This document shows positions 40,793 to 50,160 of a stretch of 64,000 nucleotides of DNA, piece after piece; positions within the stretch are counted from its first letter, which is position 1; each line of letters begins with the position of its first letter. Where the stretch lies: the NCBI GenBank assembly GCA_910585285.1, contig CAJUDL010000015.1, positions 1 to 64,000 on the forward strand, given 5' to 3'. The notes beneath the pieces are model-generated. The model was not told the DNA's origin and ran no database searches. It worked only from the letters and a program-made list of their open reading frames with translations. Source of the stretch: an uncultured Muribaculaceae bacterium (GTDB taxonomy: Bacteria; Bacteroidota; Bacteroidia; Bacteroidales; Muribaculaceae). Made by a program: the position numbers and the translations under genes.

Positions 40793-42010
40793 ATGAACAA
40801 ATTTATTTCTAAAATCAGATCAAATTTAGTAAAGTTTATATTATGGAATTATAGAATATTGTATATCCCCTTAAGAGTATATATAATTAGAAGAAAATCT
40901 GTAATAAAAGTTGCATTTATAATACATAGTCTCGGAGCATGGAAGTCAGAATTGCTTTATAAGGAGATGCTTAGTCATCCCAGATTTGATCCCGAATTGC
41001 TTATACTTGCCGTGTATGAAGAAGATGACAGGGAGAATATAAAAAGATATTTGAAAGATAAAGAATATAGATTTATAGATATTACGAATAATAATAATAT
41101 CAAAGAGACAGGGAAATATGATTTGATATTCTATCAGAAACCATACCATTTCAGTATTCCAGATAGATATAATTTCAAGAAGAATCCTCATAGTTTATTC
41201 TGTTATGTCAATTATGGTTTTCATGGTGTTGACGATATTTGGAGTCGAGATACACTGTTATTGAATAATTGTTGGCAAATCTATTATGAAAATATAGCAG
41301 CATGGAGAGGATCAAGAAATGTGATGAGAAACCGATGCCGCAATGGAGTAGTGACAGGATTACCTATTATGGATGAACTTCTTATTTCAAAGGAAAAACT
41401 TTCAGATCCCTGGGACCCCCAAACTAAAAGGAAAAAAAGAATAATATGGGCTCCCCATCACTCTATAAGTGATAAAGAATATGTAGATTATTCTACGTTT
41501 CTTGAGTATTGTGATTTTATGGTTCGGATTGCTTACAAATATCGTGAGGAGGTGCAATGGGCGTTCAAGCCGCATCCTATTCTAAGAAATAAGCTTGAAT
41601 CTGTTTGGGGGAAGGAAAAAACAGATTTGTATTGGAAAAAATGGGAAGAGATGGATAATACTCAGGTTGAAACTGGAAAATACTTAGAACTTTTTAAATA
41701 TTCGGATGCAATGATTCATGATTGTGGGTCTTTCACCATTGAATACTTATATACAGGAAATCCTGTTATGTATGTCATAAAGAATGAAAATATAACAAAT
41801 AATTTTAATGAATTTCAACAGTCTGCGTTTGATTTGCATATAAAGGGGGCAAATTCACAAGATATAGAAAACTTTGTGAGATCCATTATTTATGGAGAGG
41901 ATTTAAATAAACATAAAAGACAAGAGTTTTTCAATATAAATCTTATTCCACCGAATGGTAGAACTGCGTCTGAGAATATTATAACAGCTATTTTAGGAGA
42001 TCATTTATGA
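40793..42010 (+). CDS. CDP-glycerol glycerophosphotransferase-like protein
   Basis: The 405-residue product resembles the Glyphos_transf (TagB/TagF) family: an N-terminal basic amphipathic segment, a GT-B-like body with KRRIIWAPHHS-type motif (WAPHHSISDKEY), FKPHPILRNKL and the C-terminal signature MIHDCGSFTIEYLYTGNPVMYV. Such enzymes transfer phospho-polyol units from a CDP carrier. In this locus it is the natural partner for the LicC-like/PLP fusion enzyme, moving an activated phospho-group to the repeat unit. Base composition is very AT-rich from here to about 45.9 kb. Confidence 0.85.
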   Translation: MNKFISKIRSNLVKFILWNYRILYIPLRVYIIRRKSVIKVAFIIHSLGAWKSELLYKEMLSHPRFDPELLILAVYEEDDRENIKRYLKDKEYRFIDITNNNNIKETGKYDLIFYQKPYHFSIPDRYNFKKNPHSLFCYVNYGFHGVDDIWSRDTLLLNNCWQIYYENIAAWRGSRNVMRNRCRNGVVTGLPIMDELLISKEKLSDPWDPQTKRKKRIIWAPHHSISDKEYVDYSTFLEYCDFMVRIAYKYREEVQWAFKPHPILRNKLESVWGKEKTDLYWKKWEEMDNTQVETGKYLELFKYSDAMIHDCGSFTIEYLYTGNPVMYVIKNENITNNFNEFQQSAFDLHIKGANSQDIENFVRSIIYGEDLNKHKRQEFFNINLIPPNGRTASENIITAILGDHL

Positions 42011-42094
42011 GAAATTGCTTTGTAATAATTTTTAGTAATGAGATTGGAGTCAAAATTGAATATAAATTCTTGTAATAAATTCCCGTCATCTAAA

Positions 42095-43091
42095 ATGAAA
42101 CGTAATTCATCGTTTGAGTTATTGAGACTCATACTTATGGCGATGATTATAGTTCACCATATTATAGTTCATGGATTCGGGATAATTAATCTATATTCAC
42201 AAAAAGAGCCACAATTTACCATCGATAATGCTCAAATACCAATTGCTTTGTTTGTTAATGCATTTTGTATTTGTGCAGTAAATTGCTTTGTGTTGATTTC
42301 TGGATATTATGGTATTCGTCCTTACAAAAGGAAAGTAATATTGTTATTATCTATTGTCCTTCTATATACCATCTTATTATCAACCATCCCGTATATTGTT
42401 GAGAAAAATTATAAAGAGGCGCTAAAATCATTGCTATTTCTCTCTCATTCCGAATATTGGTTTGTTATTGATTATATGTTTTTAATAGCGTTTGCTCCAA
42501 TTTTAAATATCTGGTTTGAGACAGGAGATCGGAAGAGTATAAATTATTGTATCATTGCTATAATTATTATGAATTGCTATTTTGGCTTTTTGTGGAATCA
42601 TACTGTTAATTCAAGCGGATATAATTTAATGCAATTCATAATGATGTATTGTATTGGGAGATGGATTTTTTTGAATGAATTTAGTATGTCTAAATTTTAT
42701 TCGTTATCAATTTATATCGTTTGTTCAACAGTTTTTAGGATTGGCAATGTGTTTCCTATGGAATACAGGTTGTTTCTATGACAGCTGGAAGATGACATAT
42801 TATAATAATCCACTTCTTGTGATATCAGCAGTAGCATTATTTTTGTTTGTAAAAAATTATCATTTTGCTAATGACCGGATTAATAGTTATGCTAAAAGTG
42901 CATTTTCAATATATCTTGTTCAGTCGTCAATGATTGGAAGTCGGATTGTATATGGATGGGTTAAAAGCCATGCCGTGGATTGGGGAGCAAATATATGGTG
43001 GATGGTTATTTTAATTGCTGTAATTATATTGACAGGATCTTTAATTTTTGATGGATTAAGAATTCGATTGTTTAAAAAGTTAGGTTTCTGA
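42095..43091 (+). pseudogene. Acyltransferase-3-family membrane protein, frameshifted
   Basis: ATG 42095 begins KRNSSFELLRLILMAMIIVHH, the normal start of membrane O-acetyltransferases with the catalytic-type His pair. The frame runs through several hydrophobic helices and stops at 42779-42781. The rest of the protein (YDSWKMTYYNNPLLVISAVALFLF, then SIYLVQSSMIG) continues in another frame to 43091. One base too many near 42760-42778 would explain it. Joined, the product would be about 332 residues, a normal length. Either the gene is inactivated, subject to slippage, or the base is a sequencing error. Its role would be acetylation of a capsule sugar. Confidence 0.85.
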
Positions 43092-43095
43092 AGAT

Positions 43096-43989
43096 ATGAA
43101 AGAATTAATCGCTGTAATTGTATTATACTTTCCTAATTATGATGAGGTTGAAAACAATATCAGTAAATTTATAGAGGATGTAGATTTGTTGGTATGTTGG
43201 GATAATACTCCGATAGATAAGCTTGATGCTGGAAAATTAAAATCTCATAAGGAATTTAAAGAACGTATATTTAATCGCTGGAAAGGAAAAATTATTCATG
43301 CCGGCACTACTCATAATGAATATCTACCTTTGGCTTATAATAGCACATTGAAATATGCCATTGATAATGGATTTGCGAATATCATGTTTATGGATCAGGA
43401 TTCAGAATGGGAGAATTTTTCGGAATATAAGGCTCAGGTGCTGAATAGAATGGTTGTATCTCGTGGAATATATGGCATAAGGACCAATGAATCGTGTGCG
43501 GATAATTTTAAAGAAGTAAACTGTGTTATTAATTCAGGGATGATAGTGCCTTCAGATTTATTGCTTAAGATTGGTGGCTTTCATTCGGACTTTAAACTTG
43601 ATTTTTCTGATATAGAACTATGTATACGTGCGTTGTCTAAGGGAATTAAGGTATATAAGGTGTCAAACATAGGGGGAATCAAACACCAACTTGGTAATTT
43701 GGGTAGACGTTCATTTCTCGGTATGCAATTTCAGTCATTTAATTATTCCCCTTTTAGACTTCATGAGATTCAGAAATGTGCAATACTAATGAAAAAGCTA
43801 CATTGTCATGATGATGTTAAATATGATATAAGTTGGGTTTGGAAAGTGTTTTTATGCAAGGAAATCTTAAAGATTATTTTGGTAGAAAATCAAAAATGTA
43901 AGAAATTATGGGCTATGGTAACGGGAATAGCATCAGGTGTAATGTCTCGAAAATTGCATTCAGATGTTAAAACTATCGATATACAATAA
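43096..43989 (+). CDS. GT2-family glycosyltransferase (rhamnosyltransferase-like)
   Basis: The 297-residue product has an atypical GT2 opening (ELIAVIVLYFPNYDEVENNI, CWDNTP) like WbbL-type rhamnosyltransferases. The nucleotide-binding/metal motif is FMDQDS (about residues 98-103), followed by VINSGMIVPSDLLLKIGGF and DFSDIELCIRA. It should add one sugar to the lipid-linked repeat unit. It starts 5 bp after the frameshifted acyltransferase. Confidence 0.87.
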   Translation: MKELIAVIVLYFPNYDEVENNISKFIEDVDLLVCWDNTPIDKLDAGKLKSHKEFKERIFNRWKGKIIHAGTTHNEYLPLAYNSTLKYAIDNGFANIMFMDQDSEWENFSEYKAQVLNRMVVSRGIYGIRTNESCADNFKEVNCVINSGMIVPSDLLLKIGGFHSDFKLDFSDIELCIRALSKGIKVYKVSNIGGIKHQLGNLGRRSFLGMQFQSFNYSPFRLHEIQKCAILMKKLHCHDDVKYDISWVWKVFLCKEILKIILVENQKCKKLWAMVTGIASGVMSRKLHSDVKTIDIQ

Positions 43990-43998
43990 ATTATAATT

Positions 43999-44934
43999 AT
44001 GTGCGCAAAATATTCCTTCATAATGCCTGCATACAAGGCTCGTTTCTTGAAAGAGGCAATAGACAGCATCTTGAAACAAACATTTATTGACTTAGAATTG
44101 ATAATTGTTAATGACGCTTCTCCTGAACCCGTAGAGGAGATTGTTAAAAGTTATGATGATTGTAGGATTCAATATTATAAAAACCAAATCAATGTTGGAA
44201 GCACTAATCTTATTGCGCAATGGAATAAGTGCTTGAACTATGCGAAAGGGGAATATGTGATTCTTGCAACTGATGATGATGTTTATGACATTGATTATCT
44301 TTTTTGTATGGATCAACTTGTGTGTAAATATCAAGAATGTGATGCATTTCGTCCCCAAGTCATGGTAGTAGACGATAAACTAAATATAAAGGAAGTTGAT
44401 GGTTTTATGCCAGAATTCTGTGATAAATCAATTTTTCTATATTATTTTCTTAAACGACATATAAATACAGGTATAGGATTCTGGATATTTAGAAGAAGTC
44501 GGCTTCTGGAAAATGGAGGATACTCAGAAATGCCTCTTGCATGGTGCAGTGATGACATGACTGCACTTGCTATGTCAGAAAATGGTGTCTGTTTCTTGTC
44601 AAAACCTTTATATAAATTTCGTCATTCAGGAGAGTCTATTTCAACAAAACGGAATGGTTCTGTAGAATTGAAAGAAAAATTACGAGCCATGCAACTTTTT
44701 CGAAGACATGTACAAAAAGAAATATCAGAACTGACTGAAAATAAAAAAGATAAATTTGAATATCCGGTTGATCGGGCATTCCAAAGTTTGTATTTTGGAA
44801 ATATTCAGGAATTAATATTCAATACTACAAAAAAAGGATTATTGCAATCTTGGAAAGAAATTATCTCTGTAGAAGGGATGAGTAAGCGTGGAATGATGAT
44901 TAGAATGGTGTATTGTCTTCTTAGGTGGTGGTGA
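43999..44934 (+). CDS. GT2-family glycosyltransferase
   Basis: The 311-residue GT-A enzyme opens with YSFIMPAYKARFLKEAIDSILKQTF and LIIVNDASPEP. It has the acidic metal site LATDDDV (about residue 91) and a downstream acceptor-side segment with GIGFWIFRRSRL and WCSDDMTALAM. The donor and linkage cannot be told. It is one of a consecutive set of glycosyltransferases. Confidence 0.88.
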   Translation: MCAKYSFIMPAYKARFLKEAIDSILKQTFIDLELIIVNDASPEPVEEIVKSYDDCRIQYYKNQINVGSTNLIAQWNKCLNYAKGEYVILATDDDVYDIDYLFCMDQLVCKYQECDAFRPQVMVVDDKLNIKEVDGFMPEFCDKSIFLYYFLKRHINTGIGFWIFRRSRLLENGGYSEMPLAWCSDDMTALAMSENGVCFLSKPLYKFRHSGESISTKRNGSVELKEKLRAMQLFRRHVQKEISELTENKKDKFEYPVDRAFQSLYFGNIQELIFNTTKKGLLQSWKEIISVEGMSKRGMMIRMVYCLLRWW

Positions 44935-44959
44935 ATTGCATATTAAATTAGGATGATTT

Positions 44960-45931
44960 ATGGTTTCGATAATTGTGCCGGTATATAATTCCGAAAAATA
45001 TATCGGTAGATGTATAGATAGTCTTAGAAATCAGACGCTGAAGGATATTGAGATCATTTTGGTGGATGATGGGTCTAAGGATTCCTCTGCACAAATTTGC
45101 AACTCCCATGTTAAGGTGGATGAAAGAATAAAATACGTCTATAAATCTAATGGAGGGGTTTCATCAGCTCGAAATCTAGGACTGGATATAGCATCTGGAG
45201 AATACGTGATGTTTGTTGATTCAGATGATCGATTAGCGTCTGATGCATGCTTGCTTTTGTCAAAATGTATTTACGAAGGCAAATATGATTGTGTCGTTTG
45301 CGGAATCTGGCAGGATTCAGAGAATCTCTGGACGTTTGATGAAGAGCGAGAATATGAAATTAATTCATTAAAAAAGGATTTTCCTCGCCTTTTGGAAACA
45401 GAGCTTTTAAGTGTATGTTTTAATAAAATCTATCGAAGAGATCTTATAATCAAGCGATTTAATAATGAAATGTCATTTGGTGAAGATTTGGTTTTTGTGC
45501 TTGATTATATTGAGAATTGTAACCATATAAAAATAATAACTGCTCCTTTATATCTTCATAATAATATAAACGAATCATCCTTGTGCCATAATTTTAACGT
45601 TAGGCGTCTTTTGGACATTGAGACATATCAAGCCCGGATTATCAGATTTTATGATGGGAATGATTACGATGTTAATAGAAAGTATATAAGAGATATAATA
45701 TGCTGGTTGAAATTTTTATTTAAGTCTTCTTTATCAGATCATGAAAAAATTCGGATATTACGACAATGGAAACCCAATGCAAATATTTGTGAAATGCATT
45801 TTTCGGACATTAATGTCCGAAATCCAGACAGACTAATGCTTAGATGTATAAAATATGGGATACCACGCGTATATCTGTTAGTGGAATCTGTTTATAAGAA
45901 ACTGTTTAAATTTATTTTCGAGGAAGTTTGA
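44960..45931 (+). CDS. GT2-family glycosyltransferase with C-terminus rewritten by an inserted element
   Basis: The 323-residue product has a classical GT2 start (SIIVPVYNSEKYIGRCIDSLRNQTL, ILVDDGSKDSS) and the metal motif FVDSDDR (about 84-90). The final twelve residues after VYK, up to the stop at 45931, are encoded by the left arm of a MITE-like element (45898-46080). Removing the element and one TAA gives a frame ending VYKRLRKKI with a TGA at 46103-46105 that overlaps the next gene's ATG, as ATGA. So the native protein was about 319 residues and translationally coupled to its neighbour. Function is probably kept because only the tail changed. Confidence 0.9.
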   Translation: MVSIIVPVYNSEKYIGRCIDSLRNQTLKDIEIILVDDGSKDSSAQICNSHVKVDERIKYVYKSNGGVSSARNLGLDIASGEYVMFVDSDDRLASDACLLLSKCIYEGKYDCVVCGIWQDSENLWTFDEEREYEINSLKKDFPRLLETELLSVCFNKIYRRDLIIKRFNNEMSFGEDLVFVLDYIENCNHIKIITAPLYLHNNINESSLCHNFNVRRLLDIETYQARIIRFYDGNDYDVNRKYIRDIICWLKFLFKSSLSDHEKIRILRQWKPNANICEMHFSDINVRNPDRLMLRCIKYGIPRVYLLVESVYKKLFKFIFEEV

Positions 45932-46080
45932 GAGTTATTTTTGAGGTGATTCCGCGAGTTGAGAAAGGAGAAACCTATCGGTTTCGACTGCCGAAACTTG
46001 GCGGAAGCAGCCAAAAAGAACCTCAAAATTCACGAAAGATTCTTTATAATGTTTTTTTCGTAATAAATTTAAACAGTTTC
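45898..46080. mobile_element. MITE-like element B (IS5-type ends, no transposase)
   Basis: The 183-bp element has perfect 19-bp terminal inverted repeats: GAAACTGTTTAAATTTATT at 45898-45916 and its reverse complement at 46062-46080, with TAA duplicated outside (45895-45897 and 46081-46083). The ends match element A at 12 of 19 positions. The core (45938-46018) is clearly homologous to the core of A, sharing GCGAGTTGAGAAAGGAG and CGAAACTTGGC. It interrupts the coupling of two capsule glycosyltransferase genes. Confidence 0.88.
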
Positions 46081-46101
46081 TAAGAGGTTAAGAAAAAAAA
46101 T

Positions 46102-47049
46102 ATGAGCCAAGATTATACCGCAGTGATTCGCACTCTCGGGAAGGCAGGCGATAAGTATCAGGCAACCCTCGACTCGCTGTGTTCGCAAACTATTGCACCA
46201 ACAGAAATAATTGTCTATCTTGCGGAAGGATATGACGCACCCGTTGAAACATGTGGTAAAGAGCGAATTGTGTGTGTCAGAAAAGGTATGGTAGCGCAGC
46301 GGGCTTTGGATTATAGGGAAGCCGTTACTAACTATTTACTCTTTCTTGATGATGATGTTTTTTTACCGCCTGATGCTGTTGAAAAGTTGTTTGAAGAATT
46401 GGATGAGGCACATGCGGATGTGGTTGCTCCTTGTGTCTTTGCTAATCATAAAGCCTCATTAAGACATAAGATGGCTGCTGCCATTACATTTAGAGAGATT
46501 CCGCTTTTGTTTTCCAGCAAATGGGGGTTTAAAGTTTTACCATCCGCCGGTTTCGCTTATAATAATAAACCCAAGCAGAGGTTTCTAAAATCCGACACGA
46601 ATGCCGGACCATGTTTTCTATGTAGGAAAGAGGATTTCCTTAAAATTAAATTTAAAGAAGATCTATGGCTTGATGAAGAGTCTTATTCTTTGCCCGATGA
46701 TCAAGTGATGTTTTATAAGATGACTTTGGCGGGATTGCGCCAAATCACGTCCTACGACAGCGGAATAGTTCATCTTGATGCCGGCAGTTCTGTATCGGAT
46801 TCATCGCAACGTATATATAAGATAATCCAATCGGAATATCGTAATAAACTTATTTTTTGGTATAAGTATATATATAAATCCCGCAAACATATAGCCAGAC
46901 TGCCGGCGGTTCTGGCTATTGGATATGCATATGCGATTCAGGGTTTAAAGTTTGCCATGCTTTCTCTTTTAGGGAATTCACAAAAGTGGAATGCATATAA
47001 ATCCGGTGTCTCTTCGGCTATAGATTACATACGTAAGAATGGGAAGTAG
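46102..47049 (+). CDS. GT2-family glycosyltransferase
   Basis: The 315-residue product has a GT-A fold: YTAVIRTLGKAGDKYQATLDSLCSQT, EIIVYLAEGYDAP and the triple-acidic LFLDDDVFLPPDA (about 80-92). A late hydrophobic stretch (ARLPAVLAIGYAYAIQGLKFAML) suggests membrane association. The start is ATG 46102 at the right edge of a mobile-element insertion, only 21 bp past the element. Before that insertion the ATG overlapped the stop of the preceding gene. Confidence 0.88.
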   Translation: MSQDYTAVIRTLGKAGDKYQATLDSLCSQTIAPTEIIVYLAEGYDAPVETCGKERIVCVRKGMVAQRALDYREAVTNYLLFLDDDVFLPPDAVEKLFEELDEAHADVVAPCVFANHKASLRHKMAAAITFREIPLLFSSKWGFKVLPSAGFAYNNKPKQRFLKSDTNAGPCFLCRKEDFLKIKFKEDLWLDEESYSLPDDQVMFYKMTLAGLRQITSYDSGIVHLDAGSSVSDSSQRIYKIIQSEYRNKLIFWYKYIYKSRKHIARLPAVLAIGYAYAIQGLKFAMLSLLGNSQKWNAYKSGVSSAIDYIRKNGK

Positions 47050-48205
47050 AAAAAAAATATTATTTATAATGCCTTATTTACAAGGAGGCGGTGCGGAAAA
47101 AGTTTTGATAGATATTCTTCGCAGAATAGACCGGTCTGCATTTGAACTTACGATACTTCTGATTTATAAAGAAGGAATGTATGTTGATAAAATTCCTTCA
47201 GACATTGAAGTTCTCTCACTTTATTCTTGTAACAGTCTTAATCGTCAGAGGCTGTTGAGACATCTTCAGATGTTTGGATTATATCATAAGTATGTGGATT
47301 TTGTATATGCTTCGAAAATCAGATGGCTTCTGAGAGGACGGAAATTCGATACGATTGTTTCTTTCATGGAGGGAGCCGCTGTCAGACTTCATTCATACAT
47401 TCTTAAGAAAGCCTCTCGCAATGTGTCGTGGGTGCATATAGATCTCCTTACAAAGCATTGGTCTAAAGATTATTTCAGGAATGATGCGCATGAGAAGGCA
47501 ATATATGCAAAAATGGACGGAATTGCATTCGTGTCTTGCGAATCACGTGACAAATTTAAAGAATTATTTAATTATGACAGAAATAATCTGAAAGTCATAT
47601 ATAACCTTATTCCCAAAGAGGAGATAATTGCCTTGTCGGAAAGGGGAAAAATCAAATATGATAAATTCACTATTGTCCTTGTCGGGAGATTGAATGAGCA
47701 GAAGTGTTTCAGCAGGGCTATTGAAGTCGCGAACCTTCTCCGAAAAGACAATCTGGAGTTTAATATGACTATTATTGGAGAGGGGGAAGAGCGGGAATCA
47801 TTACAGGAACTAATCGACAATTATAATCTCAGGGGATACGTAAATATGCCTGGTTTCAAACAGCCCCCATATCCTTATATGAAAGGAGCAGATATCTATC
47901 TGTCAGTTTCGAAGAGTGAAGGTTATCCATTGACATTATGTGAGGCTATGTGTCTTGGTTTACCTGTAATCTCAACGAGGACTTCCGGTTCTGTGGAAAT
48001 TATAGAAGAATCGGAATATGGAGTTCTTGTTGATCATAAGGTAGATGCAATATATGCAAAAGTCAAGGGAATGATGATGTCTGAGTCAATGCGCTCATAT
48101 TATGCTGGGAAATCTTCTGAAAGAAGTGATGATTTCGACATTGAAAACACATTACTCCAGATCACATCATTCCTGTCTTGGCAATCTGGATATATGATTA
48201 AATAA
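47039..48205 (+). CDS. GT4-family glycosyltransferase
   Basis: The 388-residue GT-B enzyme has the N-terminal MPYLQGGGAEKVLIDIL glycine-rich loop and the C-terminal nucleotide-sugar domain (TIVLVGRLNEQKCFSRAIE, LSVSKSEGYPLTLCEAMCLGLPVI) with the family's E-x7-E motif. The start overlaps the previous stop by 11 bp, indicating coupled translation. Retaining mechanism is expected; donor unknown. Confidence 0.93.
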   Translation: MGSRKKILFIMPYLQGGGAEKVLIDILRRIDRSAFELTILLIYKEGMYVDKIPSDIEVLSLYSCNSLNRQRLLRHLQMFGLYHKYVDFVYASKIRWLLRGRKFDTIVSFMEGAAVRLHSYILKKASRNVSWVHIDLLTKHWSKDYFRNDAHEKAIYAKMDGIAFVSCESRDKFKELFNYDRNNLKVIYNLIPKEEIIALSERGKIKYDKFTIVLVGRLNEQKCFSRAIEVANLLRKDNLEFNMTIIGEGEERESLQELIDNYNLRGYVNMPGFKQPPYPYMKGADIYLSVSKSEGYPLTLCEAMCLGLPVISTRTSGSVEIIEESEYGVLVDHKVDAIYAKVKGMMMSESMRSYYAGKSSERSDDFDIENTLLQITSFLSWQSGYMIK

Positions 48206-48223
48206 TGCTGATTCATTTATGTC

Positions 48224-49138
48224 ATGAAGGAAAATAACTTGAAAAGAGTTTCTGCAATAATCCCGGTATATAATGCCGGTAGGTATTTGCAGAAGTGCGT
48301 TGAGAGTGTCCTGACTCAGGATGTGTGTGTTGATGAGATAATCCTGGTGAATGATGGATCAACAGATGACTCTTTTCAGATTATGGAGCATCTGAAGAAG
48401 GCGAATCCTGAAGTTATAAAGATTTATGACACCCCTAACCGCGGGGCAGCTATGGCAAGACAATTCGGTCTTGATAAATGTTCATGTGAATTCGTTATGT
48501 TTATTGATGCGGATGACACAATTAGTCCGGATTACCTGAAGACATATGTTGACGCGCTTGAAGATGGTGTTGAGGTTGTGATGACCGGTGATTGCAACCG
48601 AATATTTACCGGTGAGGAATGTGTCAATTATCTTCTCAATAAAACGAGCTTATGGGGAATGGTGCGGAAACTCTATTCGAGAGATGTTTTCCTTAAGGTT
48701 GGACCGGAATGCTTGCAAGTGCCCTCCGGAATAAGGATTGGCGAGGATATTCTTGCAAACATGCGGGTCTTGAAAAATGTGAAGAAAATCAAGACTATTC
48801 CATATGACGGATATATAGACGGAGATAACGTTGAAAGTGTGACGCGAAGTCGAGACTGGTCTTTGGAATATGAAAAGTTGCTCCTTGATAACATGGTGAA
48901 GGAACTGGGCGGGTGTATTGATCGCGGACAGTTCTGGATTCGACAGCTGAGGGTCTACAGGGCGCTGACCCTAAATTCTACAGAACGATACTCAGATCTA
49001 TCGGAATTCCTTAGAGAAATAAGATGTAAAAAACCGCAGAATATTGAAATCGGATTTGCTGACAAGGTCTTCCTTTATTTTGGCAACCCCCGGATTCTTA
49101 GAAATCTATATCGATTATTTAAACGTGTTTCCGGATGA
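48224..49138 (+). CDS. GT2-family glycosyltransferase
   Basis: The 304-residue GT-A product shows SAIIPVYNAGRYLQKCVESVLTQD, ILVNDGSTDDS and the metal motif FIDADDT (about 92-98), then RIGEDILANMRVL in the acceptor half. It ends in an ATGA overlap with the next gene. Confidence 0.92.
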   Translation: MKENNLKRVSAIIPVYNAGRYLQKCVESVLTQDVCVDEIILVNDGSTDDSFQIMEHLKKANPEVIKIYDTPNRGAAMARQFGLDKCSCEFVMFIDADDTISPDYLKTYVDALEDGVEVVMTGDCNRIFTGEECVNYLLNKTSLWGMVRKLYSRDVFLKVGPECLQVPSGIRIGEDILANMRVLKNVKKIKTIPYDGYIDGDNVESVTRSRDWSLEYEKLLLDNMVKELGGCIDRGQFWIRQLRVYRALTLNSTERYSDLSEFLREIRCKKPQNIEIGFADKVFLYFGNPRILRNLYRLFKRVSG

Positions 49139-50160
49139 ATGATGCATTAATATCTGTAGTTGTTCCGGTCTATAATGTTGAGAACTATGTGCTGCGATGC
49201 CTTGAGTCAATAGCATCGCAGGATTATGAACGTTTTGAAGTCATATTTGTTGATGATTGCGGCAATGACCATAGTATGGAAATTGTTGAGGATTTCATCA
49301 GAAAAGATGGAACCGGCAGGTTCCGTATCGTTCGTCATACTGTAAATTCCGGATTGTCGGAAGCAAGAAACACCGGTTTAAAAGCGGCACGCGGTGAATA
49401 TGTTTATTTTCTGGATAGTGACGATTATATATCATCCGATTGCTTATCGAGTCTGTCGTTGCCGCTAAAGGAGAAGAAATATGATGTTGTGATCGGTGGA
49501 TATGTGATCGAAACGGGGAAAGAGGTTCTTTACCGCGGATTCGATGCGGATCTAAAGACATTCGAATCAAGTGATGAGGTAATGAACTCATACCGGCAAG
49601 GAGAGTGTTACGTGATGGCATGGAATAAATTATGTAACAGGGATTTCCTGCTAAAACATAATCTTTTTTTTGAAAAAGGATTGCTGCATGAAGATGTGGT
49701 ATGGAGTTTTAAGCTTTATTCCTATCTCGGAAGCGCATCTCTTGTGAACAGATACACATACTACTATCAGATTCGCGAAAATTCCATTATGACAGGTATT
49801 GATATTGATCGAGATATCAGCACTTACATCAAGGCGTTTTCTATTATAAATCAATTCATTGAGAATGAGATTGGTGTCGTGACATCTCATGCGTACGAAG
49901 TGATAGAAGGTAAGAAATCTTTCATTCTTTACTCATTGCTCGACAGGGGGATGTCTGCAACATACCATAAGTTTTACGGAGCCTTCCATAAGATAAAGGT
50001 GATGTCTCCTTTCAGGGCTTTTAAGGATGGTAAGATCAGCTTTTCTCACTTTATGAGAGACCTGAATTATCTGCTCCCGATGCGTCTCGGGCGTTTGTAT
50101 AAACGTATGTTCTATTTTATTTTTTATAAAATGACAGGACTTAATTCCAGATTGAGATGA
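49135..50160 (+). CDS. GT2-family glycosyltransferase
   Basis: The 341-residue product shows SVVVPVYNVENYVLRCLESIASQDY, VIFVDDCGNDHS and FLDSDDY (about 92-98), followed by MAWNKLCNRDFLLKH and HEDVVWSFKLY, a common arrangement in GT2 enzymes of capsule loci. ATGA overlaps at both ends place it in a tightly coupled block of three. Confidence 0.93.
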   Translation: MNDALISVVVPVYNVENYVLRCLESIASQDYERFEVIFVDDCGNDHSMEIVEDFIRKDGTGRFRIVRHTVNSGLSEARNTGLKAARGEYVYFLDSDDYISSDCLSSLSLPLKEKKYDVVIGGYVIETGKEVLYRGFDADLKTFESSDEVMNSYRQGECYVMAWNKLCNRDFLLKHNLFFEKGLLHEDVVWSFKLYSYLGSASLVNRYTYYYQIRENSIMTGIDIDRDISTYIKAFSIINQFIENEIGVVTSHAYEVIEGKKSFILYSLLDRGMSATYHKFYGAFHKIKVMSPFRAFKDGKISFSHFMRDLNYLLPMRLGRLYKRMFYFIFYKMTGLNSRLR

